A DNA stretch of 17,334 nt from JAVBQJ01 sp031549115 (lineage in GTDB: Bacteria; Verrucomicrobiota; Lentisphaeria; Victivallales; Victivallaceae). Under the pieces are notes generated by a model, which saw only the letters and a list, made by a program, of their open reading frames with translations, searched no databases and was not told the DNA's origin. Positions 1 to 7,228 of this stretch are shown here, piece by piece (position 1 is the stretch's first letter; each line of letters begins with the position of its first letter). Made by a program: the position numbers and the translations under genes. The stretch spans positions 1-17,334 of the forward strand of contig JAVBQJ010000157.1 in NCBI GenBank assembly GCA_031549115.1. Reading direction: 5' to 3'.

Positions 1-36
1 GTGTCAACGCAAAATTTGCAAATTTTGCGGTGACAC
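1..36. repeat. 36-bp near-perfect palindrome at the window edge
   Basis: Positions 1-36 form an inverted repeat centred between bases 18 and 19. Of 18 base pairs, 17 are complementary; only 7/30 (a/g) mismatches. The arms begin GTGTCA and end TGACAC, with an AT-rich middle containing AAATTTGCAAATTT. It lies exactly at the window edge and is read through by the open frame of the GH32-like gene, giving a Cys/Lys-rich stretch not typical of GH32. It could be a dyad operator, a repeat end, or an assembly fold-back. Confidence 0.8.
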
Positions 37-1363
37 GACACTGGCCGCGCATGGCTGGACCCCCGCCGGCCTGAACTCCTGGGTCGGCGATGTCTCGGTC
101 GGATTTTTCGGCGGTGAGTTTCATGTGTTTTATCTTTTCGACCGGCGGCATCACGGCAGCAAATTCGGCCAGGGGGGGCATGCGTGGGCGCATATGGTTA
201 CGCGGGACTTCCGGAATTGGCGCGATGACGGCCTGATTCTTCCGTTTACCGAACAATGGCAGACCTTCGGAACCGGAACTCCGTTCGAGTTGGACGGCAA
301 GATTGCTCTTTCCTACGGCTTTCACACCGAACGGATTCTGCCCGAAGGAATGGCATTGCACGGCGCCACCTGGGCGGAGAGTTACGACGGGAAACACTTT
401 ACCCCGGCCGAAAAGGTTTTCCACGAAACCCGGAATCCGAGTGTCTACAATCTCCCCGGAGGCGGCTTCCGTTTATTCACCGGCTATAACGGCGGCAGCC
501 TGGAAATCTGGGAAGCAGACCGTTGGCCGGAATTCAGAAAAGTGCGTTCGAACGTTGTTCCGTGCGGAGACGAATCGTTCATGAAAAACTGTCTGGATTG
601 CCCCTCCTGGTTCGAATGGCACGAACGCAACTATTTGCTGATAGGATTCTCCGGGATGTGGAGTTCGGAATCCCCCCGTTTTGAAAACGCGTTTGATCTT
701 GCCGCCAACGGTCTGGATATCTACGACGGCCTGAATGTGCCGATGGTCTCCGCTTTCGGGGACGACCGCCGTATTCTTGCCGGCTGGCTACCGTTGAAGG
801 GCTGGGGTGGATTGCTCGGACTCCGTGAATTGGTTTACCATTCCGACGGCGTTCTGGGAATCCGCTGGCTGGATGAGGCGATGCCAGGAAAGGCGGAACC
901 ATTCGCGCCGCTTCCTCCCGGCGGCGATATCGGGAACGATTTCTATTTGGAAGTTGAACTCGAAGCGAATGAAAATCTGCGGCTCTGCTTCGAAAGCGAA
1001 GGCGCCCCCATTGAATTCCGCCTGGATGCCGGGCGGAAACGCGCCGTGCTCGCTCCCGCGGAACTGGCCGAAACGACGACGATGCGGGAACACGCGGCTT
1101 GCGGCGAAAAATACCGCTGGCGGGAATATTTTTCGATCGAAAATCTGCGTGGTTTGGAGCAACCCTTCAAAGTCCGGCTGCTGATTCGCCATGAACGAAA
1201 ATGGACGGGGTGCGTAATCGATGCGGAGATCGCCGGATGCCGCACGATGATGCAGTATTTCCCCGGATGCGCAATCCGGTCGGCAACCGGCTCCAAGCCG
1301 GAGAAAACCGTTTGGGCTCCTGCCGGTAAAGCCCGGCCTTCTATTTTGCCGTTGACGTCATGA
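2..1363 (+). CDS. GH32-like glycoside hydrolase, 5'-truncated
   Basis: The frame is open from base 2 with no plausible upstream start, so the N-terminus lies outside the window; the in-frame GTG at 125 falls inside the first blade and is an unlikely start. The order of motifs is that of GH32 (fructan/sucrose-type five-bladed propeller plus beta-sandwich): WVGDVSVGFF (GAT 89-91, position of the nucleophile of WxNDPNG), HAWAHMVTRDFRNWRDD, TRNPSVY (position of RDP, codons 431-439), LDCPSWFEW (position of ECPDLF, Asp codon 596-598), then ILAGWLPLKGWGG and LRELVYHSDG, which match the GH32 'GW...PREL...DG' junction with the C-terminal sandwich. Two of three catalytic carboxylate positions differ (RDP to RNP, ECP to DCP), so activity is uncertain. 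No signal peptide can be judged. GH43-like proteins share the fold, but the PREL-like region favours GH32. Confidence 0.8.
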   Translation, partial: CQRKICKFCGDTTLAAHGWTPAGLNSWVGDVSVGFFGGEFHVFYLFDRRHHGSKFGQGGHAWAHMVTRDFRNWRDDGLILPFTEQWQTFGTGTPFELDGKIALSYGFHTERILPEGMALHGATWAESYDGKHFTPAEKVFHETRNPSVYNLPGGGFRLFTGYNGGSLEIWEADRWPEFRKVRSNVVPCGDESFMKNCLDCPSWFEWHERNYLLIGFSGMWSSESPRFENAFDLAANGLDIYDGLNVPMVSAFGDDRRILAGWLPLKGWGGLLGLRELVYHSDGVLGIRWLDEAMPGKAEPFAPLPPGGDIGNDFYLEVELEANENLRLCFESEGAPIEFRLDAGRKRAVLAPAELAETTTMREHAACGEKYRWREYFSIENLRGLEQPFKVRLLIRHERKWTGCVIDAEIAGCRTMMQYFPGCAIRSATGSKPEKTVWAPAGKARPSILPLTS

Positions 1364-1627
1364 GCGAGGTCCGCTTCAACTTCCCATTCTCCGGAGCTGA
1401 AATTCGGTTCCGGAAAATTTCCACGCCTTCAGAAGATTTTCAGGTGTAATTCCTTCGACAGGGCAAAGACGGATTGCTCCGATCAGGCGATCGTTCCAGC
1501 CGAATTTGCGTTCCGGATCGCGAATCACCCGCTCCACACTGTCGGGAAGATTCGGGGATATCATGCGCTCAAGTGGCAGCCGCTCCAGTGAAAATGAACT
1601 GGGGCGGCTGCCGCATCGCGCCCCGCC
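1364..1627. other. Non-coding stretch between the GH32-like gene and the lacI control region
   Basis: No convincing gene is seen here. A 29-codon frame begins at ATG 1360, overlapping the GH32 stop as ATGA and ending at 1449, but has no recognisable content. A minus-strand frame of about 100 codons (1376-1681) starts inside an operator and reads through the hairpin and both upstream operators, so it is judged spurious. The only clear structure is the hairpin at 1575-1612. Confidence 0.5.
1575..1612. repeat. Strong 15-bp stem-loop without T-tract
   Basis: Arms 1575-1589 (GGCAGCCGCTCCAGT) and 1598-1612 (ACTGGGGCGGCTGCC) pair over 15 positions with a single G-U type pair; the loop is the 8 bases 1590-1597. 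No T-run follows on either strand, so it is not a textbook intrinsic terminator. It lies about 210 bp after the GH32 stop and just upstream of the first LacI operator. It may stabilise the GH32 transcript 3' end or be a REP-like element. Confidence 0.6.
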
Positions 1628-1644
1628 ACTGCAACCGGTTTCAT
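1628..1644 (+). promoter_or_regulatory. LacI-type operator O1
   Basis: This is the first of three identical copies of the 17-mer ACTGCAACCGGTTTCAT. Its core TGCAACCGGTTTCA is a near-palindrome around a central CCGG, the usual form of LacI/GalR operators. It is about 110 bp upstream of the promoter start site. Confidence 0.75.
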
Positions 1645-1664
1645 CGACATTTTGCCTCATGTTG

Positions 1665-1681
1665 ACTGCAACCGGTTTCAT
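1665..1681 (+). promoter_or_regulatory. LacI-type operator O2
   Basis: This is the second identical 17-mer, 37 bp from O1 centre to centre, in the same orientation and upstream of the -35 element. An upstream operator together with one at the start site suits DNA looping by a tetrameric or bridged repressor. Confidence 0.75.
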
Positions 1682-1717
1682 TTTTCGAAAAATTCGTGTT
1701 TTTCCTCGTATATCCTC

Positions 1718-1746
1718 TTGACTTTTTCCGAAAAATCCACTATAAT
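1718..1746 (+). promoter_or_regulatory. Promoter of the lacI-pilin-GH20 operon
   Basis: A -35 TTGACT (1718-1723) and a perfect -10 TATAAT (1741-1746) are separated by 17 bp. The expected start site is at about 1753, the first base of operator O3, so bound repressor would block initiation. The spacer holds an inverted repeat, TTTTTCCGAAAAA. Confidence 0.85.
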
Positions 1747-1752
1747 TATATT

Positions 1753-1769
1753 ATGAAACCGGTTGCAGT
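1753..1769 (-). promoter_or_regulatory. LacI-type operator O3 at the transcription start
   Basis: This is the same 17-mer as O1 and O2 in reverse orientation (ATGAAACCGGTTGCAGT on +). It lies six bases after the -10 hexamer, overlapping the expected start site. Distance to O2 is 87 bp centre to centre. The placement predicts autorepression of lacI together with the downstream pilin and GH20 genes. Confidence 0.8.
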
Positions 1770-1807
1770 GGGTGCAATCGAGGAAAAACTATGAAAGATG
1801 ATCGAAA

Positions 1808-2839
1808 ATGCGGGAAAAAACCAACAAGGCTTGCACCATCAGCAACATTGCCGAATATGCGCAAGTGTCCCGCAGTACCGTGTCGCGGGTGCTGAACAAT
1901 GTCAATACCAAGGTTCCGGTTTCCGCCGCGACCCGGGCAAAGATTGCCGAAGCCATCCGCCACTTCGATTACATGCCCAACGCCAATGCCCGGCGGCTGT
2001 CGCACAACAAGAGCTTCATCATCGGCTTGCAGGTACCCGCGCATCACCTTTCACGCTATGTATTCACCGATTACAATCTGATCGGCGCGATGCACGGACT
2101 CGAAGCGGCGCTGCTGCCGTCGGATTACAAGTTGCTGCTGCTGTTTCAAAGCGAGAAGTACATGCAGAAGCACGAATACCTGTCGCTGTTGAAGAGCAAA
2201 AGCATCGACGGTCTGCTGATCTGGGGTGCAACCTGCGGCGATCATTACGATGCGGCGCTCGCCGATTATCCGGTGATCTTCCTGAATTCGCTGCCGGCCG
2301 GCGCGTCCGGATTCGAATGGATCTGCCACGACAACCACCAAGGCAGTCTCGAATTGGTCGGACGATTGATCGAAGCCGGAGCGCGGCGCTTCCGCTATCT
2401 GTCCGGGCCGTTGAGCAATTCGATTTCCCTGGACCGTTACTGCGGCTTCCGGGAAGCGCTGGCACAGGCGCAGATTCCGTTCGACGAAGAGCGCGAACGC
2501 TGGTTCGGCGATTTTCACCGCGACAGCGCCCGCGCCCTCACCGCTCCGTTTTTCGAGACTTCGGGCGATCTGGGATTCGACGCCATCGTCTGTTCGAACG
2601 ATATGATGGCGAGTGGAGTCTACGATGCCGCGACCGCCGCGGGACGGCAGCCGGGAAAGGATTTCCAGCTTGCCGGCGGCGACGGCGCCGACGATTGCGC
2701 CCAGTATCCGTTGAAAACCTTCCGGTCCGACCGCTTCGCCCTCGGCTTTCGCGGCATCAACCGGATGTTCGAATTGATCGATGCCGCGGGCCCGCAAGAG
2801 CCGCGGCAGGAATATTTACCTGTTCAAGTACAATTGTAA
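1808..2839 (+). CDS. LacI-family transcriptional regulator
   Basis: 343 residues, normal for the family. Residues about 10-31 (TISNIAEYAQVSRSTVSRVL) are the LacI helix-turn-helix; residues about 55-66 (MPNANARRLSHN) are the hinge helix, whose Leu usually wedges into the central CpG of the operator, matching the CCGG in O1-O3. From about residue 70 (FIIGLQVP) to the end is the periplasmic-binding-protein-like effector domain, including FEWICHDNHQGSLELVGRLIEAG. The start at 1808 gives the usual spacing to the helix-turn-helix, but the best ribosome site (GAGGA, 1780-1784) is placed for an out-of-frame ATG at 1791. The pilin gene follows after 28 bp, so lacI is the first gene of the operon it probably controls. 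The effector is likely a sugar; which one cannot be read. Confidence 0.92.
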   Translation: MREKTNKACTISNIAEYAQVSRSTVSRVLNNVNTKVPVSAATRAKIAEAIRHFDYMPNANARRLSHNKSFIIGLQVPAHHLSRYVFTDYNLIGAMHGLEAALLPSDYKLLLLFQSEKYMQKHEYLSLLKSKSIDGLLIWGATCGDHYDAALADYPVIFLNSLPAGASGFEWICHDNHQGSLELVGRLIEAGARRFRYLSGPLSNSISLDRYCGFREALAQAQIPFDEERERWFGDFHRDSARALTAPFFETSGDLGFDAIVCSNDMMASGVYDAATAAGRQPGKDFQLAGGDGADDCAQYPLKTFRSDRFALGFRGINRMFELIDAAGPQEPRQEYLPVQVQL

Positions 2840-2867
2840 CAAACGTCAAAAAAGAGAGGAATCAACC

Positions 2868-3593
2868 ATGAAACAATCGCTCAAGACATTCACACTCATA
2901 GAACTTTTGGTCGTAATAGCTATTATCGCTATTCTAGCCAGCATGCTGCTGCCGGCACTGTCCAAGGCGCGGGCGGCGGCGCAGAAGTCCAAATGCATCA
3001 ACAACTACAAGCAGATCGGCCTGGCCAACGCGATGTATTGCAATGATAACTCCGATTTCTTTCCGACCGTGCTCGACGGCAAGGGTGGCGGCGAATTCGG
3101 CAACGGCTCGCTGCAAAGCTGGCAACTGCTGCTGATGGGGTATATCGCTTCGGCCCCCGCCGACGGCACCCATGCCACCGACGCGATCGTTCTGGGCAAT
3201 CCGATTTTCCGTTGCCCGTCCAACCCGAATGCCACCGCCGACAACGGCGGTCTTGCCACCTCGGCCAACATCTGGCTGGGCGGGAGCAAACTCACGACTC
3301 CGGCCGGCTTCGACAACGCCGGTACTCCGGTATCGAACGTGAAAAGGCCGTCGCAGGTCATCTCCAACGCCGAAACCGGCCTGGCGGAACGGCCGTTGAG
3401 CGTGGTGCTCTTCAACAACAACGATAGCGCCTCGCTGGATCTCCCGGCGTCCGGCATGTGGTATTGCACCACCATCACGTTGCTGAACCACCCGTATTCG
3501 ACCACGGCGGCCTGGACGGACGGGCATGCTTCGAATGAAAAGGATTCGACGGATCTGCGCAACAGCACCTACTATTACGACCCCGCCAACTAA
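2868..3593 (+). CDS. Type II secretion/pilin-like protein (prepilin N-terminus, H-X9-DG type)
   Basis: 241 residues from ATG 2868, chosen because GAGAGGA (2854-2860) lies 7 bases upstream. A short basic leader (MKQSLKT) is followed by FTLIELLVV, the prepilin peptidase site with Glu at position 5 of the mature helix, then a hydrophobic segment and ALSKARAAAQ. Such proteins are processed by a PilD-type peptidase and sit in the inner membrane or a pseudopilus. The C-terminal end has His208, nine residues, then Asp-Gly 218-219, the H-X9-DG signature of the DUF1559-like pilin-related family common in Planctomycetes and Lentisphaerae. The gene is 28 bp after lacI and 14 bp before the GH20-like gene. 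Its role is unknown; a link to export or surface display of the enzyme is an inference. No secretion machinery genes are present in the window. Confidence 0.88.
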   Translation: MKQSLKTFTLIELLVVIAIIAILASMLLPALSKARAAAQKSKCINNYKQIGLANAMYCNDNSDFFPTVLDGKGGGEFGNGSLQSWQLLLMGYIASAPADGTHATDAIVLGNPIFRCPSNPNATADNGGLATSANIWLGGSKLTTPAGFDNAGTPVSNVKRPSQVISNAETGLAERPLSVVLFNNNDSASLDLPASGMWYCTTITLLNHPYSTTAAWTDGHASNEKDSTDLRNSTYYYDPAN

Positions 3594-3607
3594 AGGTGTT
3601 CCAACTC

Positions 3608-6082
3608 ATGAACTTTCACCGATTCAACCTGATACTGTCGATGACGATACTGATTTCCGCGTTGTCGCTGGAAGCGGTGCCGTTGACCGCGTTCCAAATG
3701 ACGCCGGAGGCACGGCAGGAACGCGCCGGGAGCATTCTCGCCGAACGGCTGCAGGAGCGCGGCGCCGTGCTTTCGCCCGACCGGGGCCTGCCGGTACGCT
3801 TCGCCACGGATTCCGGCATGGCGCCCGAAAGCTACACGCTGCAGGTGACGCCGGCGGAAATCGTCATCACCGCGGCCGACAAGGGCGGCAGCCTGTACGG
3901 CGCCTATGCGCTGCTGGAAGCCGCCGGCAACGGTCTGGAGGTGCCGGAAATGAAAATTTCCGACGCCCCCGCCAACGCCTGGCGCGGCGTCTATCTGAAT
4001 TTGCGCGCCATCGATGCTTCCAAACCGGAAACGCTGGATAACCTGAAGCGGCTCTTCTACGCGTTGAGCCGCCAGCGCATCAATAAACTGGTCATCGAAT
4101 TCGCCGACCTGATCCAGTATCCGCATGTCCAATTCCCGGTGACCGCCGCGCGGGCGTTGACGGTGGAACAGGTCAAGGAGCTGATCGCCGAAGCCGAAGC
4201 GCTGAATCAGGAGATCATTCCCTATCTTCAGGCGCTCAGCCACGCGACCTGGATCCTTTCGGATCCGGCCAACCGGCGTTTCCTCGAAGATCCGGGCTGC
4301 AGCAACTGGTATATGACCTGGTGTCCGCGCGACCCGGAAATGCGGGCGTGGTTCCAGCAGGTGATCGACGACACAGTGGAGCTGTTCGCGCCGCGTTACA
4401 TCCACCTGGCACTCGACGAAATTCCGTTCTGCTCCTGGCAGATGTGCGAACGCTGCAAAAATACCGTCTCCGAGGAGCTCTACGGCGACACCGTCATCGA
4501 TTATCACGGCATGCTCGCGAAACACGGAGTCCGGCTGATGCTGTGGCACGATCTCTTTATGCCGCTGCCGAATCCGTACGACCCGGATTCGAAGGTTCCG
4601 GCGGTGCGCATTCTGGATCGGCTGCCGCAGGACATCGTGATGAACGTCTGGACCTACGAGGCGGACAAAGCCGCGATTCAGCAAAGCATCGATCACTTCA
4701 CCCGCTACGGCTTCGAGGTGCTCGGCGCCGGTTTCAACCGCCCCGATATGGTGCAGGGTATGGCGCAGGCGTACGCCGCCAGTCCCAAAGGGCTGGGCTT
4801 CCTGAACACCTACTGGTTCTATGCCGGCGACTGGAGCAAGTTCGCGACCACCGCGGTATTGACCGCGATGACCCGCTACACCGGCTTGTACGGCTGGAAT
4901 CCGGACGCCCCGGCATGGAACGAATACGCCGGCAATCCGGTCGGCGACGTGACGCGGCACTTCTATGAACCCGGGGATCTGTCGATTCATCTGGTGCCGT
5001 CGCCGCTGCCGCTGCCGGGTAACTGGCGCTGGGACGGGCGCGCCGCGGATTGGATCGACGGCATTCCGGAATCGTTGGCCGCCTACGGCCCCGACCGCTG
5101 CGCCTGGAAGTTGAACCCGGAACGATTGTTGTGGACGGTGCGCGGACCCGAAAAATCCGGCACCGCGCAATCGGATGCCACCGTCGCGGTGAACCGCAAG
5201 ATGGCGGCGCTGGAATTCATTCACGCATCATCGGCCCCGCCGAACCGGGCGGAGTTGAGCCACATGGAGCGCCAGGTCCGCGATCCGCGCCAGGGCGCCT
5301 ACCGCGTCCGCTACAGCGACGGCGAAGAAGTGGTTATTCCGCTGCATTACCGGCGCAACATCACCGATTGGAATGCGCCGTGGCCGGGTCTCGCCGCCGA
5401 AAGCTTCTACCAGAAGACCAACGCAGACGGCATTTGCCTGACCTTCACCGCGTGGCGCTGGCTCAACCCGCGCCCGGAGGTTCCGATCGCGTCGATTCAA
5501 CTCGAAGCCGAAGCCGCCACCACGATCTACTGTGCCGACATTTACGCGTGGGAAGTTATTCCGCAGCCGCTGCTGGACGACACGATGCGCTACGCCTCGC
5601 CGGAAACGTTTCTGCAGAGTTGGACCCTGAATTGCTCGGCCACCACAGCGCAGCTGACGACCAGTCCGGACGGCGGGGTCAACGTGTCGACGCCGGGAAC
5701 CGGCAACACGCCGGGCCGGATCATCCTCGACCGGTTGAACCAGTTCCCGGACGGTGCTCCCGCCGGCGTCAATGTCGAAGTGCAGCTGGAGTACACCGGC
5801 ACGCGGGCCGACATCGCCATCTACCTGGCGGATGCGGAGTGGAAGAATTTCCGCTCGTTCTACTGGCCAATCCTGCCGGGAAAAAACGACATCATCGCGG
5901 GGTGGAACAACTTCCGGGCGGAACAGGGCGACCTGAAGCCGGAAGACATCCGTCACCTGCGGGTTGCGTTCAACCTGCTCCGCGACACGCCGCCGGTGGA
6001 GCTGCTGTTGCGCAGCGTGCGCTGCGCGCCGCAAAATCAGCCGCCGCCGCCGCGGCGCGGCGGCTGGCAACAGCAGTACTGA
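3608..6082 (+). CDS. Secreted GH20-like beta-hexosaminidase family glycosidase
   Basis: 824 residues from ATG 3608, preferred over GTG 3596 because AAAGGTG (3592-3598) is 9 bases upstream. Residues 1 to about 23 are a signal peptide (hydrophobic core LILSMTILISALS, cleavage near LEA-VP). A GH20b-like N-terminal domain follows, with YTLQVTPAEIVITAADKGG and LYGAYALLEA (about residues 75-105). The TIM barrel starts at WRGVYLNLRAID and carries IHLALDE; the Asp270-Glu271 pair matches the GH20 Asp-Glu catalytic pair (canonical context GGDE). A Cys cluster (C-x4-C-x2-C) follows directly. The last 170 or so residues look like a beta-sandwich, possibly carbohydrate-binding. GH20 enzymes release terminal N-acetylhexosamines with help from the substrate acetamido group; the substrate here is not proven. 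The gene follows the pilin by 14 bp in the LacI-controlled operon. Confidence 0.8.
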   Translation: MNFHRFNLILSMTILISALSLEAVPLTAFQMTPEARQERAGSILAERLQERGAVLSPDRGLPVRFATDSGMAPESYTLQVTPAEIVITAADKGGSLYGAYALLEAAGNGLEVPEMKISDAPANAWRGVYLNLRAIDASKPETLDNLKRLFYALSRQRINKLVIEFADLIQYPHVQFPVTAARALTVEQVKELIAEAEALNQEIIPYLQALSHATWILSDPANRRFLEDPGCSNWYMTWCPRDPEMRAWFQQVIDDTVELFAPRYIHLALDEIPFCSWQMCERCKNTVSEELYGDTVIDYHGMLAKHGVRLMLWHDLFMPLPNPYDPDSKVPAVRILDRLPQDIVMNVWTYEADKAAIQQSIDHFTRYGFEVLGAGFNRPDMVQGMAQAYAASPKGLGFLNTYWFYAGDWSKFATTAVLTAMTRYTGLYGWNPDAPAWNEYAGNPVGDVTRHFYEPGDLSIHLVPSPLPLPGNWRWDGRAADWIDGIPESLAAYGPDRCAWKLNPERLLWTVRGPEKSGTAQSDATVAVNRKMAALEFIHASSAPPNRAELSHMERQVRDPRQGAYRVRYSDGEEVVIPLHYRRNITDWNAPWPGLAAESFYQKTNADGICLTFTAWRWLNPRPEVPIASIQLEAEAATTIYCADIYAWEVIPQPLLDDTMRYASPETFLQSWTLNCSATTAQLTTSPDGGVNVSTPGTGNTPGRIILDRLNQFPDGAPAGVNVEVQLEYTGTRADIAIYLADAEWKNFRSFYWPILPGKNDIIAGWNNFRAEQGDLKPEDIRHLRVAFNLLRDTPPVELLLRSVRCAPQNQPPPPRRGGWQQQY

Positions 6083-6096
6083 TCCTGCCACCGTTT

Positions 6097-6118
6097 CCAT
6101 CCCGGTTTTCCGGGATGG
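6097..6118 (+). terminator. Stem-loop after the GH20-like gene
   Basis: A perfect 9-bp stem (CCATCCCGG / CCGGGATGG) with a TTTT loop begins 14 bases after the GH20 stop. No U-tract follows, so termination would be weak or factor-assisted; it may instead protect the transcript 3' end. Confidence 0.45.
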
Positions 6119-6174
6119 AGATGGCCGGTTCCGCGACCGAGCGCGAATACCGTCCGTCGACATTCGTTTTTTGC

Positions 6175-6198
6175 TATGGAGAATCATCATGCTCCATA
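6175..6198. repeat. Inverted repeat TATGGAG...CTCCATA upstream of araC
   Basis: 7-bp arms at 6175-6181 and 6192-6198 are separated by 10 bases. It lies 28 bases before the direct repeats. TATGGAG resembles the ATGGATA core of those repeats, so it could be a further regulator site, but this may be chance. Confidence 0.35.
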
Positions 6199-6225
6199 TA
6201 CCAAAAACACATCGCTCTCGCAATT

Positions 6226-6260
6226 TCATGGATATTTCTCTCCCATCTCATGGATATTTC
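6226..6260 (-). promoter_or_regulatory. Paired 13-bp direct repeats, probable AraC-family sites upstream of araC
   Basis: TCATGGATATTTC occurs exactly at 6226-6238 and 6248-6260, a 22-bp period of about two helical turns, as AraC-family proteins require for their two half-sites. Read on the minus strand the core is TATCCAT, the same core found with the same 22-bp period before the second pilin gene. They lie 33 bp or more upstream of the araC -35, in reverse orientation. Confidence 0.65.
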
Positions 6261-6292
6261 AATTTCAGCTGGTAAAAATCGCCATTCTGGCA

Positions 6293-6320
6293 TTGCAAAA
6301 CGGTAATTCTTCGCTATACT
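6293..6320 (+). promoter_or_regulatory. Probable araC promoter
   Basis: A -10 TATACT (6315-6320) lies 16 bp after TTGCAA (6293-6298), a weak -35 with four of six consensus bases. The start site would be near 6327, leaving a leader of about 27 bases with GAAAGG (6339-6344) nine bases before ATG 6354. Confidence 0.5.
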
Positions 6321-6353
6321 GATAAGCAGGAATTCACCGAAAGGCATCCATTC

Positions 6354-7226
6354 ATGATTACCAGCAACGCGCAAAGCCGTTACAACATTCACCGGCTGCC
6401 CCTGCAATTCAAACGCACACCCTGCAATCTGGGGCTCCGGATCATCTTCGCCAATTCCGGCGTCACCACTCGCAACCCGAGCGAAGCGCTGCGTTTTTTC
6501 GAGTTTTACTCGCTGTCCCACATGTACTGCGGGCGCGGTTACTTCGTCACCGAGGACGGCGAACGCCATAGCATCGAGAGCGGCAACGCCGTGCTGATCG
6601 CCCCCGGCTTCGTCCACTACTACGGGCAGCTGGACGATAACCAGTACAGCGAAGACAATATCTGCTTCGACGGCCCGGCGGCGGATTTCCTGCGGCGGCA
6701 GGGCTGCATCCGCAGCCGGATCATCAATCTCGGCCCGCTGCGCCGGCTCCAGCCGATCATCAAGCTGGCCGAAAGTCCGTCGGAATTGCATGCCTTCGAA
6801 GCCGGAGTGCAGCTCCAGCAGCTGCTGCTGACCTTGTCCCAATATGACGATCAATGGGTTGCCGGCGAGCGCAACGACGAGCAATTGCGCTTTCAGCGTT
6901 TGCTGGAAGAGCTGGATCTGTCGCTGCAGCAATGGTGGACGCCGCAGGAAATGTCCGATTTTTCCGGGATTTCGCTGGCGCGGCTGCGCCAGCTTTTCCG
7001 CCTCCGCACCGGAATGCTGCCGAAGATCTACCTGGATTGCCGCAAGGTCGAGCAAGCCAAACAACTGCTGCTGCTCCACCCCGAATTGAAGCTGGAACGC
7101 ATCGCCGCCCGCCTCGGCTACGACGACAGCTGCCACTTCAGCCGCCGCTTCAAACAATTGACCGGGAATTCCCCCTCCGCATTCCGCGCGGGGCACTCCA
7201 TTCCACCGCCGGAACCGGACAAATGA
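6354..7226 (+). CDS. AraC-family transcriptional regulator
   Basis: 290 residues. The N-terminal half (about residues 1-150) looks like the cupin-type sensing domain: FFEFYSLSHMYCGRGYFVTEDGERHSIESGNAVLIAPGFVHYYGQ is typical 'arabinose-binding/dimerisation' sequence. The C-terminal 100 residues hold two helix-turn-helix motifs; the second is clear, KLERIAARLGYDDSCHFSRRFKQLTGNSPSAFR, and the first is the stretch MSDFSGISLARLRQLFRLRTG. Start at ATG 6354 is supported by GAAAGG nine bases upstream. The gene is followed by the second pilin and DUF6259 genes but has its own promoter, and there is a separate promoter with paired sites in the 125-bp gap after it. It probably activates that pair in response to a sugar; the effector cannot be read from sequence. 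Confidence 0.92.
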   Translation: MITSNAQSRYNIHRLPLQFKRTPCNLGLRIIFANSGVTTRNPSEALRFFEFYSLSHMYCGRGYFVTEDGERHSIESGNAVLIAPGFVHYYGQLDDNQYSEDNICFDGPAADFLRRQGCIRSRIINLGPLRRLQPIIKLAESPSELHAFEAGVQLQQLLLTLSQYDDQWVAGERNDEQLRFQRLLEELDLSLQQWWTPQEMSDFSGISLARLRQLFRLRTGMLPKIYLDCRKVEQAKQLLLLHPELKLERIAARLGYDDSCHFSRRFKQLTGNSPSAFRAGHSIPPPEPDK

Positions 7227-7228
7227 CT

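Noticed and set aside
1376..1681. Minus-strand frame of about 100 codons between the GH32-like gene and lacI
   Set aside because: It starts inside LacI operator O2, runs through O1 and the hairpin, and has no recognisable domain or ribosome site.
1798..2871. Plus-strand frame of 357 codons overlapping lacI
   Set aside because: It is Arg-rich, out of frame with a clear LacI protein, and a typical product of GC-rich third positions.
3590..5224. 544-codon minus-strand frame opposite the GH20-like gene
   Set aside because: It has no domain, is rich in Arg/His/Gln/Gly, and lies entirely antisense to a well supported gene.
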